From: Callorhinus ursinus
Lineage: Eukaryota > Chordata > Mammalia > Carnivora > Otariidae
DNA: 64,000 bases
Assembly (NCBI RefSeq): GCF_003265705.1
Contig: NW_020313044.1
Coordinates: 7,203,173-7,267,172 of the forward strand
Direction: 5' to 3'
The position numbers were made by a program, and so were the translations under genes. This document shows, piece by piece, positions 33,785 to 45,235 of this stretch (position 1 is its first letter; every line of letters begins with the position of its first letter). The notes under the pieces are model-generated. The model saw only the letters and a program-made list of their open reading frames with translations. It had not been told where the DNA came from and did not search any database.

Positions 33785-34005
33785 TTTAAGCTTGTGGGTT
33801 TTAGAGGAAAATTGCCTTGGTTCAAGTTCCAGTTCCACTATGGATGAACTGTTTTACCTGAGTGAATTAAGTTCCTTAAACTCTCTAAATTTCCTAACCT
33901 GTGGTAGTACTTGATTTAAGGTTGTTGTGAAGATTTAAAGGAGCCAGCACATGCAAATTGCTTAAGGCACTTCCTGCCATGTAGTATAAACTTCCAAAAA
34001 GTTAG
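33785..34005 (-). repeat. MIR SINE fossil, minus strand
   Basis: Complement landmarks: 'ttggttcaagttccagttcc', 'ttaaactctctaaatttcct', 'ggttgttgtgaagatttaaa' and 'ggcacttcctgccatgtagt'. Confidence 0.8.
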
Positions 34006-36589
34006 CTTTATAAAACAGGTTAGAAGTGATGTTATTCTGCCATTCATTAATCCTTTTAACACCCTTTATCAAATACTTTCTAACTGCCCTACTCTATGCC
34101 ATTCTAGGGAAATGATAAATTCAATAAGCATCTGCTATCAGGAACCATAGAGTCAAGACTTAGAGACAAATAGGCAAACAATGAAGCCAAAGTGTCAACA
34201 AGGTTATTGTTCCCCTCCTTCCTTCACCTGGCCAGCCAGGCCTTACCTGGGGATATAATTTCAGAGGATGTTTGTGGACTGATCAGACAACCAGTAGAAG
34301 ACACCTAGCAGGGGAGGGTGCTGATGGTTTTGTCATAGTGTCCTGAGTCTCTAAAGATCTGGGTCATTTATTCAAGAATTAAAGGTCAGTGGAGAGGCAG
34401 ACTACACTCCCTGGCCTCGAAGTGTGAAGTTTGTGAAGGCATGGGCAGTTCTTCCTGAGAAGTTCTTAGGAAACAGTATATACATTGCATCCTCAGTGGA
34501 AAGCCAGGGCTTCGTTATGGCAGGAAATAGAAGGAAAGTTCTCTGAACAGATATGAATGAAGAGTTTTTATTTTTACCATGTGCGTAGAATTTCAGAGAG
34601 TCCAAAATAAAAGCCTTCAGAGAAGGGAACAGTGGGAGATCATCATGTCGGGAGAAAGAAAGCACAGTCAAGTATGTACATGAGAACTTCAGATTGCAAA
34701 GATGGCTGACAGTGCTTATAATTTTGAAAGTGACCAGGGCTGACAGAGATGTGACATGTGGTAGGATTAATTGCCTATAAATTTTCACATAAAGCTCTCC
34801 ATGTAGGCTTTTTGAGTTTCATTTTGTAATATTACTTCATGAATGCATTATATTATCTGAACTATATATGAAAGTGAAACTGTTAAGTTCAGGGCGAAGG
34901 CATTCAGACAATAGAGCAAATTCTCTTAGCTGCTCAAAAGGTCAAATTTTTTTGTTCAGCTTACCCATGTGACAGGAAAGAACAGAGTTTTATATTATTA
35001 AAAGAAACATTTAGAACCTTAAAAAATGTACTTGCTGATTCACACAATGGTATTGGAGCACTGACAAATGTTCAGGCTGTCTACACTGTCCTCAGTTAAA
35101 ATGGCTTATTTTCTACCATGTTTCCACTCAACATGTAACTCATTTCAAAATACTTTATCAAAACTGATCATTTTATCAAGTAAAATGTTCTTTTGTGATA
35201 TTACTATCTACAAATGTTTGGGTCCTTAAAGCCACTTCAAATGTATAGAGTTATTTCATTGATGGCTGTGCCTATAAAATTGATCAAATTATGTTATACT
35301 AATGCTTTGTCAGCCTACCATTGTCTGTTTTAGAGTTGTGTAAATGGTGGAACACCAGGAAGAGTGCAATCACAACAACTCAAATAAATGCAGTTGTCAG
35401 AACCAATCAAAGTAGTCAAACCTAGGGATCATTGTCCAACTTTTGCCACAGACATCAGGTTATGCAACAGTGAGAAATGAGATAAATTTTCCAGCTCACA
35501 GAATAAGTTATTGAAAAACTTGGGAATGGAAGCTATCAATATATCATAAGTATATATTGCAAGGCAGATTTGGTCACCCTACACAATATACACAGAAAGT
35601 CATTAACATACTGTTTTTTTATCTCTGGGTATGACATTTCCATTTGTGAGATGTAGCACAAGTGTGGAGGTGAATTTAAATAAGTTACTTCTTAGGATAG
35701 CTGCCCTGGGCAAATGGTAGACTCTGATTAAGACAGATGCAATTTAAAATACTTAAATGTAGATAATCACCAATAAAATATATGTCATATTCACTTGGGC
35801 ATTATTTATTAACTGAGGCTAAGTGTCAAAAGCACAACCACTTGATACTGGAGAATTTAATGAAAGTGTTGGTAATGGTCATCAGACTGAGGGAAGCAGA
35901 GTTATATTATCTCCAGAGTCAACATTCACACATTCAGAAATTAGACATTACAAGGTCATCAAAAAGTGATTAGTTTCTGGGAAAATATATTAAACTCACA
36001 GGGTAATGATTTATTAATTAAAAAAAATAATGCCAGGAGGTATTTATCTACCAAAGTTAATATTATTATTCATTTAAGTGGGAGATTTCCTCCTGTATAC
36101 TCTAGAGAACACATCAAGATCAGGAGGTAACTTGGTATTCTTAAAATTAAAAGAAAAAAAGATGAAACCTCATTTTTAAAATTAAAAGCAAAAAAACCTT
36201 TATTTAATAAAAGCTGCAGTATCCTCATACTGTTTTTGACAAGATAACCTGGCACCACCTATTAGAACAATAGCACCAACAACAGTCTTTAAAAGACTGA
36301 AAAAGAGGGTCTCTGGCTTCATGTGTAAAGAGCTTAGAAATTACCACCCCATCCTCACAGCAGTGAAAAGTTGAGCCCTGAAGAAGGGGAGCACACAGGG
36401 AAAACAGTTGCCCCCAAGATTGAAGAGACAGGTGAATATAGAATTCATGGCTTACCAGAGTGGAAACTCACGAGCAGAAACCACAACAGGAACTACTTCA
36501 TCCAGCAACAGTAGAGTGAATTTATTGCCCAGGCTTTCATCAGTCATCTGATAAAATGAATATGTGTAGACTACTTTATCCAGCAGCAG
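34006..36589. other. Unique AT-rich DNA
   Basis: 34030-34190 faintly resembles an L2 3' region in reverse, too weak to call separately. Frames at 34402-34788 (minus, 128 aa) and 35782-35973 show no recognisable protein. Confidence 0.4.
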
Positions 36590-38455
36590 CACAATACACA
36601 GAGCATTCCCTGTAATAGACCATAGTCTGAGCTATAAAATAAACCTTAACAAATTTAAAAGAATAGAAACCAGAAAATGTCTGCTCTAATACTGTAATGA
36701 AATTAAATTAGACACCAATAACAGAAAGGTAACTGGAAAATCACAAAATAGGTGGAGATTAAACAACACACTTCTAAATAATACATAGGTCAAAGAAATC
36801 CCAAGAGAAATTTTAAAATCTTTTGAACAAAATGAAAATTAAAACACAATTTATCAAAATTTGTGGAAGTCCGTGAAAGCAGTAGTTAGAAATTTGTAGC
36901 ATCAAATGCATTTATTAGAAGAGAAAAATGACCTAAAATCAGTAATCTAAATTTCCATTAGGACAGTAGAAAAAGAAAAGCAAATTAAATCTAAGAAAGC
37001 AAAAAAAAAGAGAAATAATAAGAATTAAAGCATAAATCAATTAAATTAAGAATAGGAAATCAATAAGAAAAAAATAATGAAATAAAAACTGGTTATTTGA
37101 AAAGAGCAATAAAGTCAATAAACCTTTAGTGTTTAGAGGGAGGACACAAATTACTAACACCAAAAATGAAAGAAGGGACATCTTAGAGATCCTGGAACAT
37201 AACAAGAATAATAAAACTATGATCAACTCTATGCCCATAAATTTAATACCTAGATTAAATGGACCAATTCCTTGAAAAGCACAATATGCCAAGACTCTTA
37301 CAAGAAAATACAGATGATCTAGATGGGCTTATGTCTCTTAAAAAATTGAATAATTAAAAACCTTCCAAAAGAGAAAGTACCAGGCCCATGTGGATTCCCT
37401 GGTGAATTCTCTCAAACATTAAGGTAAGAAATGATACCAATTATGTACAGTTTCTTTCAGTGTATAGAAGCAGAGAAAACACTACCTCTTTCTATGACAC
37501 AAGCATTATCCTAATACTAAAACCAGACAGAGATATTACAAGAAAACTAGAGACCAACATCTCTCATGAACATAGATGGAAAATTTCTCAACAAAATATT
37601 GGTAACTCAAGCCCAAAAATGTATGAAAAGCCATGAGATATGAAAGGCTGATTTCACATTTGAAAATGGATTAATGTAATCATAGCCACAGACTGAAAAG
37701 AAAAAAAAGCACATGATCTTATCAGTAGATGCATAAAAAGGATTTGACAAAATCCAATGTCCATTCATGATAAAATATCTTAGCAAATTAGGAATAGAGA
37801 ATTTTCTCAACTTCATAATAACCATCTGTAAAATATCTACACCTGACATCATATTTAATGATGAAAAAATCAAAACGTTCTCACTAAGATGAAGTACAAG
37901 GCAAGAATGTCCTTCCTCACTACTCCTTTTCAACATTGTATTGTAAGCTCTTAGTAATGTAATAAAGCACAAAAAGGAAATAGAAGGTCTACAGATTGGG
38001 AAAGAAGACCCAAAACCATTTTTGTTGCAAATGACACGATTGCCTATATAGAAAATCTGAAAGAATCAACAGTAACAACCACAAAAACCTCCTGGAACTA
38101 GTAGGTGAATATAACTAGGTACAAGATACGATTTTAATAAACAAATCAGTTGCTTCTCTGTATATAAACAATAAACAAAATTTGAAATTAAAAACAGTAT
38201 ACAATTTACATTAGAAAATAAAATTCTGTGGTATAAATCTAACAAAATATAACACTGATATGAGGGGAACTATAAAACTAGGAGAAATGAAATGAAACAA
38301 AAACTAAATAAATGGAGAGAGATTCCACATTCATAGATAGGAACAATTCATATTTTCAAGATGTCAGTTCTTCCCAACTGGATTGACAGATTCAAAGTAA
38401 TCCCAGTCAAAATTCCAGCAACAAACTACTTCTAAAGTTTAACAGAGTTTATAGT
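36590..38455 (+). mobile_element. Ancient L1 (L1M) ORF2 region, plus strand
   Basis: Decayed ORF2 coding sequence in sense orientation. Landmarks in order are 'ataaatttaatacctagatt', 'accaggcccatgtggattcc' (start of the RT domain), 'atcttatcagtagatgcata' (the DAEKAFD-type RT motif, degraded), 'caaaattccagcaacaaact' at the end. It stops near 38455 without a 3' UTR or poly(A). Many stops and frameshifts; no frame longer than about 120 aa. Confidence 0.82.
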
Positions 38456-38972
38456 CAGACTACATATATATTTGTATATATAGAGAGATTTTTAAAAAAG
38501 AGAGAGAATGAAGAAGACTCCCAGTTTGTTGTTCTAGATCTCTCACGGTAACATAGTCTTAATACATCCCAGTTGATTTTATCACCATCTTTGTTGTAAA
38601 AACCCTACCAAGTTTTTCAGGTGAGATATAAATGATATCCTCATCTCCAGTAGCCAAGTAAGTTTGTTTGGTAAGTGCTGGAATAAACGGTTTAACCTAA
38701 CAGCTTCTGAGAGTCTTTTTCTTGATGGTGCTTTGTGAATCTATAAGATGGAATTTAAAACCTACAAATTCCTCTATTTATTTTGGAACTTAAGCTTTTC
38801 TACATTTTTGTTCTTAGTTTTGTTTTCTTCCTCCTCAGATCTCTATGGAATGGATATTCTTCTTCAGAATAAACATGAATAAATTTAACCCTAGATTCCT
38901 CACAATAATTAACACCATTTCTGAGAATTCTGGTTCTGTGGTTCACTGGGCTTATTTTTTTCACCTTGATTT

Positions 38973-39194
38973 TATTTATTCTTATTTACTTTTATTATTT
39001 TTTTAAAAGATTTTATTTATTTATTTGACAGGGAGAGACACAGAGAAAGAAGGAACACAAGCAAGGGGAGTGGGAGAGGGAGAAGCAGGCTTCCCACGGA
39101 GCAGGGAGCCCGATGTGGGACTCGATCCCAGGACCCTGGGATCATGACCTGAGCCAAAGGCAGATGCCTAATGACTGAGCCACCCAGGCACCCC
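38973..39194 (-). mobile_element. Can-SINE, minus strand
   Basis: Reverse copy with a degenerate T/A-rich tail (38973-39020), '(ttta)n gacagggagagacacagag' block, head 'gagccacccaggcacccc'. A 12-bp perfect duplication 'tcaccttgattt' flanks it at 38961-38972 and 39195-39206. Confidence 0.94.
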
Positions 39195-39287
39195 TCACCT
39201 TGATTTGAATTGGCTGTAATTTCAGATGGCGGTATTGTTCTTCAATCACTTCCCAGTGGAGGTGACATTTGAGCTTGAAAGGGAGGG

Positions 39288-39484
39288 TTTTTTTTAAAGA
39301 TTTTATTTATTTATTTGACAGAGAGAGACACAGCGAGAAAGGGAACACAAGCAGGGGGAGTTGGAGAGAGAAAAGCAAATTTCCTGTTGAGCAGGGAGCC
39401 CTATGCAGGGCTCGATCCCCAGACTCTGGGATCATGACCTGAGCTGAAGGCAGAGGCTTAATGACTGAGCCACCCAGCTGCCCC
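39288..39484 (-). mobile_element. Can-SINE, minus strand
   Basis: Reverse copy of the same 'gacagagagagacacagcga' subtype as its neighbour 93 bp away. Head is 'gagccacccagctgcccc'. Only a 6-base flanking match 'agggag' could be seen, so the duplication is short or decayed. Confidence 0.92.
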
Positions 39485-39934
39485 AGGGAGATTTCCTATC
39501 CATAATATCTTGAGGGTCTCTTTAGATCCCTATTCGATATGACTTCTAATTGGTAATGAGAGTCAAGAAGACTTGCCCCTTTAAAAATTTTTTTTATTTT
39601 TTAAATTTTATTTTATTTTATTATGTTATGTTAGTCACCATACAGTACATCATTAGTTTTTTTCTTTTTAATTTTATTTTGTTAGTCACCATACATCATT
39701 AGTTTTTGATGTAATGTTCCATGATTCATTATTTTCATATAACACCCAGTGCTCCATGCAATACGTACCCTCCTTGAAATACCCATCACCAGGCTAACCC
39801 ATCCCCCCCACCCCACTCCCCTCTAAAACCTCAGTTTGTTTCCCAGAGTCCATAATCTCTCATGGTTCGTCTCCCCCTCCGATTCCCCCCCTCCATTTTT
39901 CCCTTCTTTCTCCTAATGTCCTCCATGCTGTTCC

Positions 39935-42390
39935 TTATGTTATACAAATAAGTGAAACCATATGGTAATTGACCTTCTCTGCTTGACTTATTTCACTTAG
40001 CATAATCTCCTCCAGTCCCATCCGTGTTGATGTAAAAGTTGGGTATTCATCCTTTCTGATGGCTGAGTAATAGTCCACTGTATATATGGACCACATCTTC
40101 TTTATCCATTCACCTGTTGAAGGGCATCTTGGCTCTTTCCACAGTTTGGCTATTGTGGACATTGCTGCTATGAACATTGGGGTGTATATGGCCCTTCTTT
40201 TCCCTACATCTGTGTCTTTAGGGTAAATACCCATTAGTGCAACTGTTGGGTCATAGGGTAGCTCTATTTTTAATTTTTTGAGGAAACTCCACTCTGTTTT
40301 CCAAAGTGGCTGTACCAACTTGCATTCCCACCAACGGTGTAAGAAGATGCCCCTTTTTCCACAACCTCTCCAACATTTGTTTCTTGCTTTGTCCATTTTT
40401 GCCATTCTAACTGGTGTAAGATTGTATCTCAGTGTGGTTGGATTTGAATTTCCCTGATGGCTAATGATGATGAACATTTTTTCATGTGTCTGTTAGCCAT
40501 TTGTATGTCTTCTTTGGAGAAGTGTCTGTTCATGTCTTCTGCCCATTTTTGGACTTGATTATTTGTTTTTTTGGGTGTTGAGTTTGAGAAGTTCTTTATA
40601 GATCTTGGAAATCAGTGCTTTGTAGTGTCATTTGCAAATATCTTCTCCCATTCTGTGGGTTGCCTCTTTGTTTTGTTGACTGTTTCCTTTGCTGTGCAGA
40701 AGCTTTTTATCTTGATGAAGTCCCAAAAGTTCATTTTTGCTTTTGTTTCACTAGCCTTTGGAGATGTATCTTGAAAGAATTGTGGTGGCCGATGTCAAAG
40801 AGGTTACTGCCTATGTTCTCCTCTAGGATTTTAATGGATTCCTCTCACATTGAGGTCTTTCATCCATTTTGAGTTTATCTTTGTGTATGGTGTTAGAGAA
40901 TGGTTGAGTTTCATTCTTCTGTATATAGCTGCCCAATCTTCCCAGCACCATTTATTGAAGCGACTATCTTTTTTCCATTGCATGTTTTTCCTGCTTTGTC
41001 GAAGATTAATTGACCAGAGTTGAGGTTCCATATCTGGGCTCTCTATTCTGTTCCATTGGTCTATATGCCTGTTTTTTGTGCCAGCACCATGTTGCCTTGG
41101 TGATCACTGCTTTGTAACATAGCTTGAAATTGGGCAACATGATGCCCCCAGCTTTTTCTTTTTCAACATTTCCTTGGTGATTCAGGGTCTTTTCTGATTC
41201 CATACAAATTTTAGGATTGTTTGTTACAGCACTTTGAAAAATGTCATTGGAATTTTGATCAGGATGGCGTTGAAGGTATAGATTGCTCTGGGCAGCATAG
41301 ACATTTTAACAGTGTTTATTCTTCCAGTCCATGAGCATGGGATGTTTTTTCCATCTTTCTGTGTCTTCTTCAATTTCTTTCATGAGTGTTCTGTAGTTCC
41401 TAGAGTATAGATCCTTTACTTATTTGGTTAGGTTTATTCAGAGGTATCTTACGATTTTTGGTGCTATTGTAAATGGAATAGATTCTCTAATTTCTCTTTT
41501 TACAGTTGCATTGTTAGTGTATAAGAAAGCAACTGATTTCTGTACATTGATTTTGTATCCTGTCACATTGCTGAATTGCTCTATGAGTCTAGTAATTTGG
41601 GGGTGGAGTCTTTTGGGATTTTCCACATAAAGTATCATGTCATCTGCAAAGAGAGAGTTTGAGTTCTTCTTTGCCAATTTGAATACCTTTTCTTTTTTTT
41701 TTTAAGTAGGACTAGCAGTCCCATTTTATTTTTATTTTTTTAAAGATTTCATTTATTTATTTGACAGAGAAAGACACAGCGAGAGCGGGAACACGAGCAG
41801 GGGGAGTGGGAAAGGGAGAAGCAGGCTTCCCGCTGAGCAGGGAGCCCAATGTGGGGCTCCATCCCAGGAGCCTGGGATCATGACCTGAGCCGAAGGCAGA
41901 CGTCTTAACGACTGAGCCACCCAGGTGCCCCATTGAATACCTTTTATTTCTTTTTGTTGTCTGCTGTTGCTCGGACTTCTAGTACTATGTTGAACAATAG
42001 TGGCAAAAATGGGCATCCTTGTCGTGTTCCTGATCTTAAAGGAAAAGCTCTCATCTTTTCCCCATTGAGGATGATATTCACTGTGGGTTTTGCATAGATG
42101 GATTTTATGAAATTGAGGAATGTTCCCTCTATCCCTATACTCTGAAGAGTTTTAATCAGGAAAGAATGCTGTATTTTGTCAAATGCTTTTTCTGCATCAA
42201 TTGAGAGGACCATATGGTTCTTCTCTCTCTTCTTATTAATGTGTTCTATCACATTGATTGATTTGTGAATGTTGAACCACCCTTGCATCCCGGGGATAAA
42301 TCCCACTTGGTTGTGGTGGATAATCCTTTTAATGTACTTTTGGATCCTATTAGCTAAGATTTTGTTGAGAATTTTGGAATCCATATTCAT
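39935..42390 (-). pseudogene. L1 ORF2 (reverse transcriptase part), disrupted
   Basis: Reverse transcriptase of L1 ORF2p. From the 5' side: '[17 protein letters not shown]', '[13 protein letters not shown]', 'SGTRQGCPF' (41944-42390), then after the SINE the catalytic 'LFADDMILYVENPKR' with FADD at 41639-41650 intact. The C-terminal Cys/His tail has H in place of the third-position C or L found in copy C ('FLHRWWEC'). The SINE, frameshifts at 40480-41430 and loss of the endonuclease domain abolish function. Confidence 0.9.
41692..41932 (-). mobile_element. Can-SINE with 3' passenger sequence, minus strand
   Basis: A 13-bp perfect duplication 'ttgaatacctttt' at 41679-41691 and 41933-41945 bounds the insert. 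Between the left T run (41692-41703) and the SINE's own T-rich tail (about 41722-41742) lies a non-SINE segment, 41704-41722, 'aagtaggactagcagtccc'. In sense orientation the insert reads SINE, A-rich tail, about 19 bases of foreign sequence, second A run. That is the arrangement left by 3' transduction. The passenger is near-palindromic ('ggactagcagtcc'). Confidence 0.92.
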
Positions 42391-42549
42391 CAGGGATATC
42401 GGTTGGAAATTCTCCTTTTTGATGGGGTCTTTGCCTGGTTTGGGGATTAAGGTAATGCTGGCTTCAAAGAATGTGTCTGGAAGCTTTCCTTCTGTTTCTA
42501 TTTAGAATCATAGGAAATTGGGAAAAAAAAGTGTTGAAAGAGATCTTGT

Positions 42550-42745
42550 GTGACTTGCACTCAGTTTTCCCCAGTGGTAACATACTTCATGACTACTATA
42601 ATATCAAACTAGAAAATTGACATTGGTACCATCCACACATTTTACTTGGATTTTACCAGGTGTGTGTGTGTCTGTGTATGTATGTATGTGTGTGCTCACA
42701 CTCACACACACATCTAGTTCTCTGTTGCTCTGCATACTTTAAGAA
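42550..42745 (-). mobile_element. Ancient L1 (L1ME-like) scrap, minus strand
   Basis: 'cagttttccccagtggtaac', 'aaaattgacattggtaccat' and a following (GT)n region match a recurrent old-L1 segment in reverse orientation. Confidence 0.5.
42659..42713. repeat. (GT)n / (CA)n composite with hairpin potential
   Basis: A GT-rich run turns into a CA-rich run. 'atgtgtgtg' at 42686-42694 pairs perfectly with 'cacacacat' at 42705-42713 across a 10-base loop. Confidence 0.75.
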
Positions 42746-42953
42746 TGTGAACTTGGGAAGTTCTGATAAGGTAATACTGGGATAAATGTGTGGGGTTTAA
42801 TTTACCCAGGACAGGTTGTTTTTTTTTTTTAATTTTTGTTATTTGATCTATTTTTTGTTCACTGTTATTTCAGAAGTGCTTAGAAGACCCCTACATTTCT
42901 CCTAAATAACTTCCTCATACTGTGTTCTGATGCTGGGTATGCTTTTAGTTTAA

Positions 42954-43003
42954 AGAAAAAGTCTTTCATAGGATGGATCTAAGAGTTTGAACACCATCCA
43001 GTT
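42954..43003 (+). repeat. 50-bp dispersed duplication, copy 1
   Basis: From 'agaaaaagtcttt' to 'gaacaccatccagtt', identical to 45901-45950 at 49 of 50 positions (T/A difference near the 13th base). Not part of any repeat family I recognise, and flanks are unrelated. Confidence 0.9.
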
Positions 43004-43039
43004 ACAGTTAGTTACAATAAAAATTTAATAATGATTTTT

Positions 43040-44095
43040 CAGATGCCTATTTAACGAGTATTTAGTTAGGTTCTACCACATGCTAGACTGTTCTACATTT
43101 TAGGGAAATTACAGTGAACAAACCTCTAAGTCTTTGCTCTCATGATTGTTTTTTCTTTAGTGGGGGAAGATCAGAAAATCCACCAAGCATAAACCCCACC
43201 AGGTGGCAATAAGGGTTATAAAGAAAGCTAAATTGGGATTAGGTGGAGACAGGGGCTGCTTTATAGATAGTGGTTAGGGAAGACCTCTCTAGAAAGGGGG
43301 CATTTAGAATGCAGCTGGAAGGAGAATAGGAGAAGCAGTGTTCAAAGCCTTCCAGGTAGAGGGAATAGCAAGTACAAATACCCTAAGTCCGGAGCATGCT
43401 TTGTTTGTTTTCAGAACAGCAGGGAGGCCATTGTGACTATTGTGTAGGAACAGAGGGAACTGCAGTAGGATTTGAGGCCAGAGAAGTAACAGGGGCCATA
43501 CTGTGTGTGGCTTTGTAAGCCATGGTAGCAAGTTGGGGTTTTACTCTTAAGCCATCTGAGAACCCAGTGGGTGGATTTAAGAAAAGAATGTATGCAGTTT
43601 AACTCATGTATTAGAAAAATACATGTATTTGAAAAATCACGTTCCTCTCTTCATGGAGATCATCTGGAAAGGACAAGGGTAAAAACAGGACATCAGTTAA
43701 AAGGCTCTTAGTAATAATGCAAGGGAGAGTTGATGGAGGCTTGTACAAGAGTTGTAGCAATAAAGGTGCCCATAGAATGTACATGGAAAATGAGACATAG
43801 AGGAATCAAGGGCAAATGCCACATTTTTGCTCTGTACAATTTAAAAGGCGAAATTGCCATTTTTTGAGTTGAACGAGACTGTGAAGATTGCTAGTGTAGC
43901 GTAAATGGGTGGGGGAATAATGAGCTCAGTTTTGAACACGTTAAGTCTGAAAGAGCTATTAGGTGCCCTGCCAGCTGGGCACACAAATCTGGAGTTGAGG
44001 GAAAAAGTCTGAGCATCACCACAATGGCATTGACGTTAGAGGCTGTGGGACTGGATGAGAACAGCCAGGGAGAAAATTGAGATGAAGAGGAAAAC
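43040..44095 (-). repeat. L2 LINE fossil, minus strand (1)
   Basis: L2 in reverse: 'ggttctaccacatgctagac', 'gtgaacaaacctctaagtc', 'gaagacctctctagaaaggg', 'aaagccttccaggtagaggg', 'ctttgtaagccatggtagca', and further upstream ORF sequence to about 44090. The minus strand at 43304-43531 keeps scraps of the L2 ORF2 C-terminus. Over 1 kb, unusually long for an L2 relic. Confidence 0.78.
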
Positions 44096-44097
44096 AT

Positions 44098-44312
44098 TTG
44101 CTGTGAACCAAGCAGAGTTCTAAATTCTTTGTGTTTACTTGCTTATTTAATCTTCTCAACAACCCTGTAAGGTAGGAACTATTCTTTCCCCTTGTTTTAC
44201 AGATGTGAAACCTGGAATTTAGAGGGCTTATATAAGAACTTATGTGGCACAGCCAAGATGGGCCCCAGAGACCTTCTGGCTGTAGAGGGTTTACTTTTAA
44301 CCACCATATTTT
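44098..44312 (+). repeat. MIR SINE fossil
   Basis: 'ttatttaatcttctcaacaa', 'ccctgtaaggtaggaactat', 'ttttacagatgtgaaacctg' and 'tttaaccaccatattttatt' follow MIR order closely. It abuts the L2 on its left. Confidence 0.85.
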
Positions 44313-44780
44313 ATTGATCAAGCTTGACATTGAAACCCTGGAAGAGATAAGGCACTGATTTAAATGGCTAGTTAGCTGGAAATGACCGGTAGCTGCTCTT
44401 TTAAGGACAGCAAGCTTTGCCAGGGACAGAGAATAGAAGAGTTCATTTACCTCCTTAGAAGAAGAACTTAAAATATGTGATCTTGGTCTTATCATTATTA
44501 GCCACCCTCAGTGAAGCAAAGGAGAGGTTACAGGGGCTGCCCCCCAACCCCCATGGAGTAGTACCGTGGGCATAGGGTAGTCCTCAAGTCAGATAAGACC
44601 TGTACAAGAGGACGCAGAGCTTCATGCCCTGAATGTTCCTTATTTACCAGTGCTCCTCTTTGTGTCAGTGCCACTGAGTGGCTAGTCCTTCATAGTTTTT
44701 GCGTTGGAACCTATTAAGGGGACTCTTCATATATTCCTTAAGACTCATTGTCTGATCTCAATTTCCCTTTTGACTGGGAT
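44313..44780. other. Unassigned DNA between L2 fossils
   Basis: 44313-44480 could continue the L2 at left, but no firm landmark was seen. Minus-strand frame 44016-44495 (159 aa) lies mostly across the L2 and MIR fossils and is not a gene. Confidence 0.4.
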
Positions 44781-44784
44781 GGAA

Positions 44785-45235
44785 TCATTCATGCATCAGA
44801 CATGTATTTCTGGTGTGCCTTTTATGAGACAAGTATTGGAGATAGAGGAATGAATAAAATAGAAGCGGTCTGTGCTCCACCAGATGAGCGTTCCTTCCAG
44901 TAGAAGGTAAAAGATCCTGACAAGTATGCAAACAAATAAAGAGAATAATTATCAACTGTGACAAATTCTATAAAGAAAAGAATGAGGCAGCTAAAGCAGG
45001 CAGTAACAGGAAGAACGAGCAAGGATAAATAAAGAAGCTGTTGCAAAAGAAGTGGTATTTAAACCAATACCTGAGGGAAGAGCAGAAAAAAATACATGGT
45101 AAAAGTAGGGAAGGACATTCCATATAGTTAGGTCAGCAAGGGGTCACATGCTCTGAGATTTCAGCAAGGTTTGCTATTTTAGAATAGCTCGGTCATTGTG
45201 TTTGGAGGGAAGTTTTGAATAAAGGGCCATGACTT
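44785..45235 (-). repeat. L2 LINE fossil, minus strand (2)
   Basis: 'agatagaggaatgaataaaa', 'ccttccagtagaaggtaaaa', 'acaaattctataaagaaaag', 'acctgagggaagagcagaaa', 'gggaaggacattccatatag' and 'agcaaggggtcacatgctct' follow the L2 3' region in reverse. Confidence 0.68.

Larger units (their letters stand above)
38510..39588 (-). pseudogene. Possible processed pseudogene, unidentified, split by two SINEs
   Basis: Removing the two SINEs leaves about 650 bp whose minus strand has protein-like stretches not derived from L1. Examples are 'ATGDEDIIYISPEKLGRV' (about 38610-38670), 'VKFIHVYSEEEYPFHRDL' (about 38840-38900) and 'HWEVIEEQYRHLKLQPI' (about 39220-39265). These lie in different frames with stops between, so if coding in origin it is decayed. 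I could not name the source gene and see no introns or poly(A). It might be chance; treat as a lead. Confidence 0.3.
39590..42503 (-). mobile_element. Carnivore L1, 2.9 kb, 5'-truncated, minus strand, with SINE
   Basis: Reads in reverse from a T-rich end (39585-39640, with a partial repeat of the terminal 'gttagtcaccatac' motif at 39630 and 39684), through 3' UTR and ORF2 C-terminus (39935-40477, including '[18 protein letters not shown]'), to the RT core at 41438-42390. It is truncated near 42503 inside ORF2, upstream of the fingers/palm region. A Can-SINE interrupts it at 41692-41932. ORF2 is shifted between about 40480 and 41430. Confidence 0.93.

Noticed and set aside
34402..34788. 128-aa minus-strand frame
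   Set aside because: No recognisable protein, no promoter or splice context; length is within chance for 64 kb.
44016..44495. 159-aa minus-strand frame
   Set aside because: Crosses an L2 fossil and an inverted MIR, so the frame is accidental.
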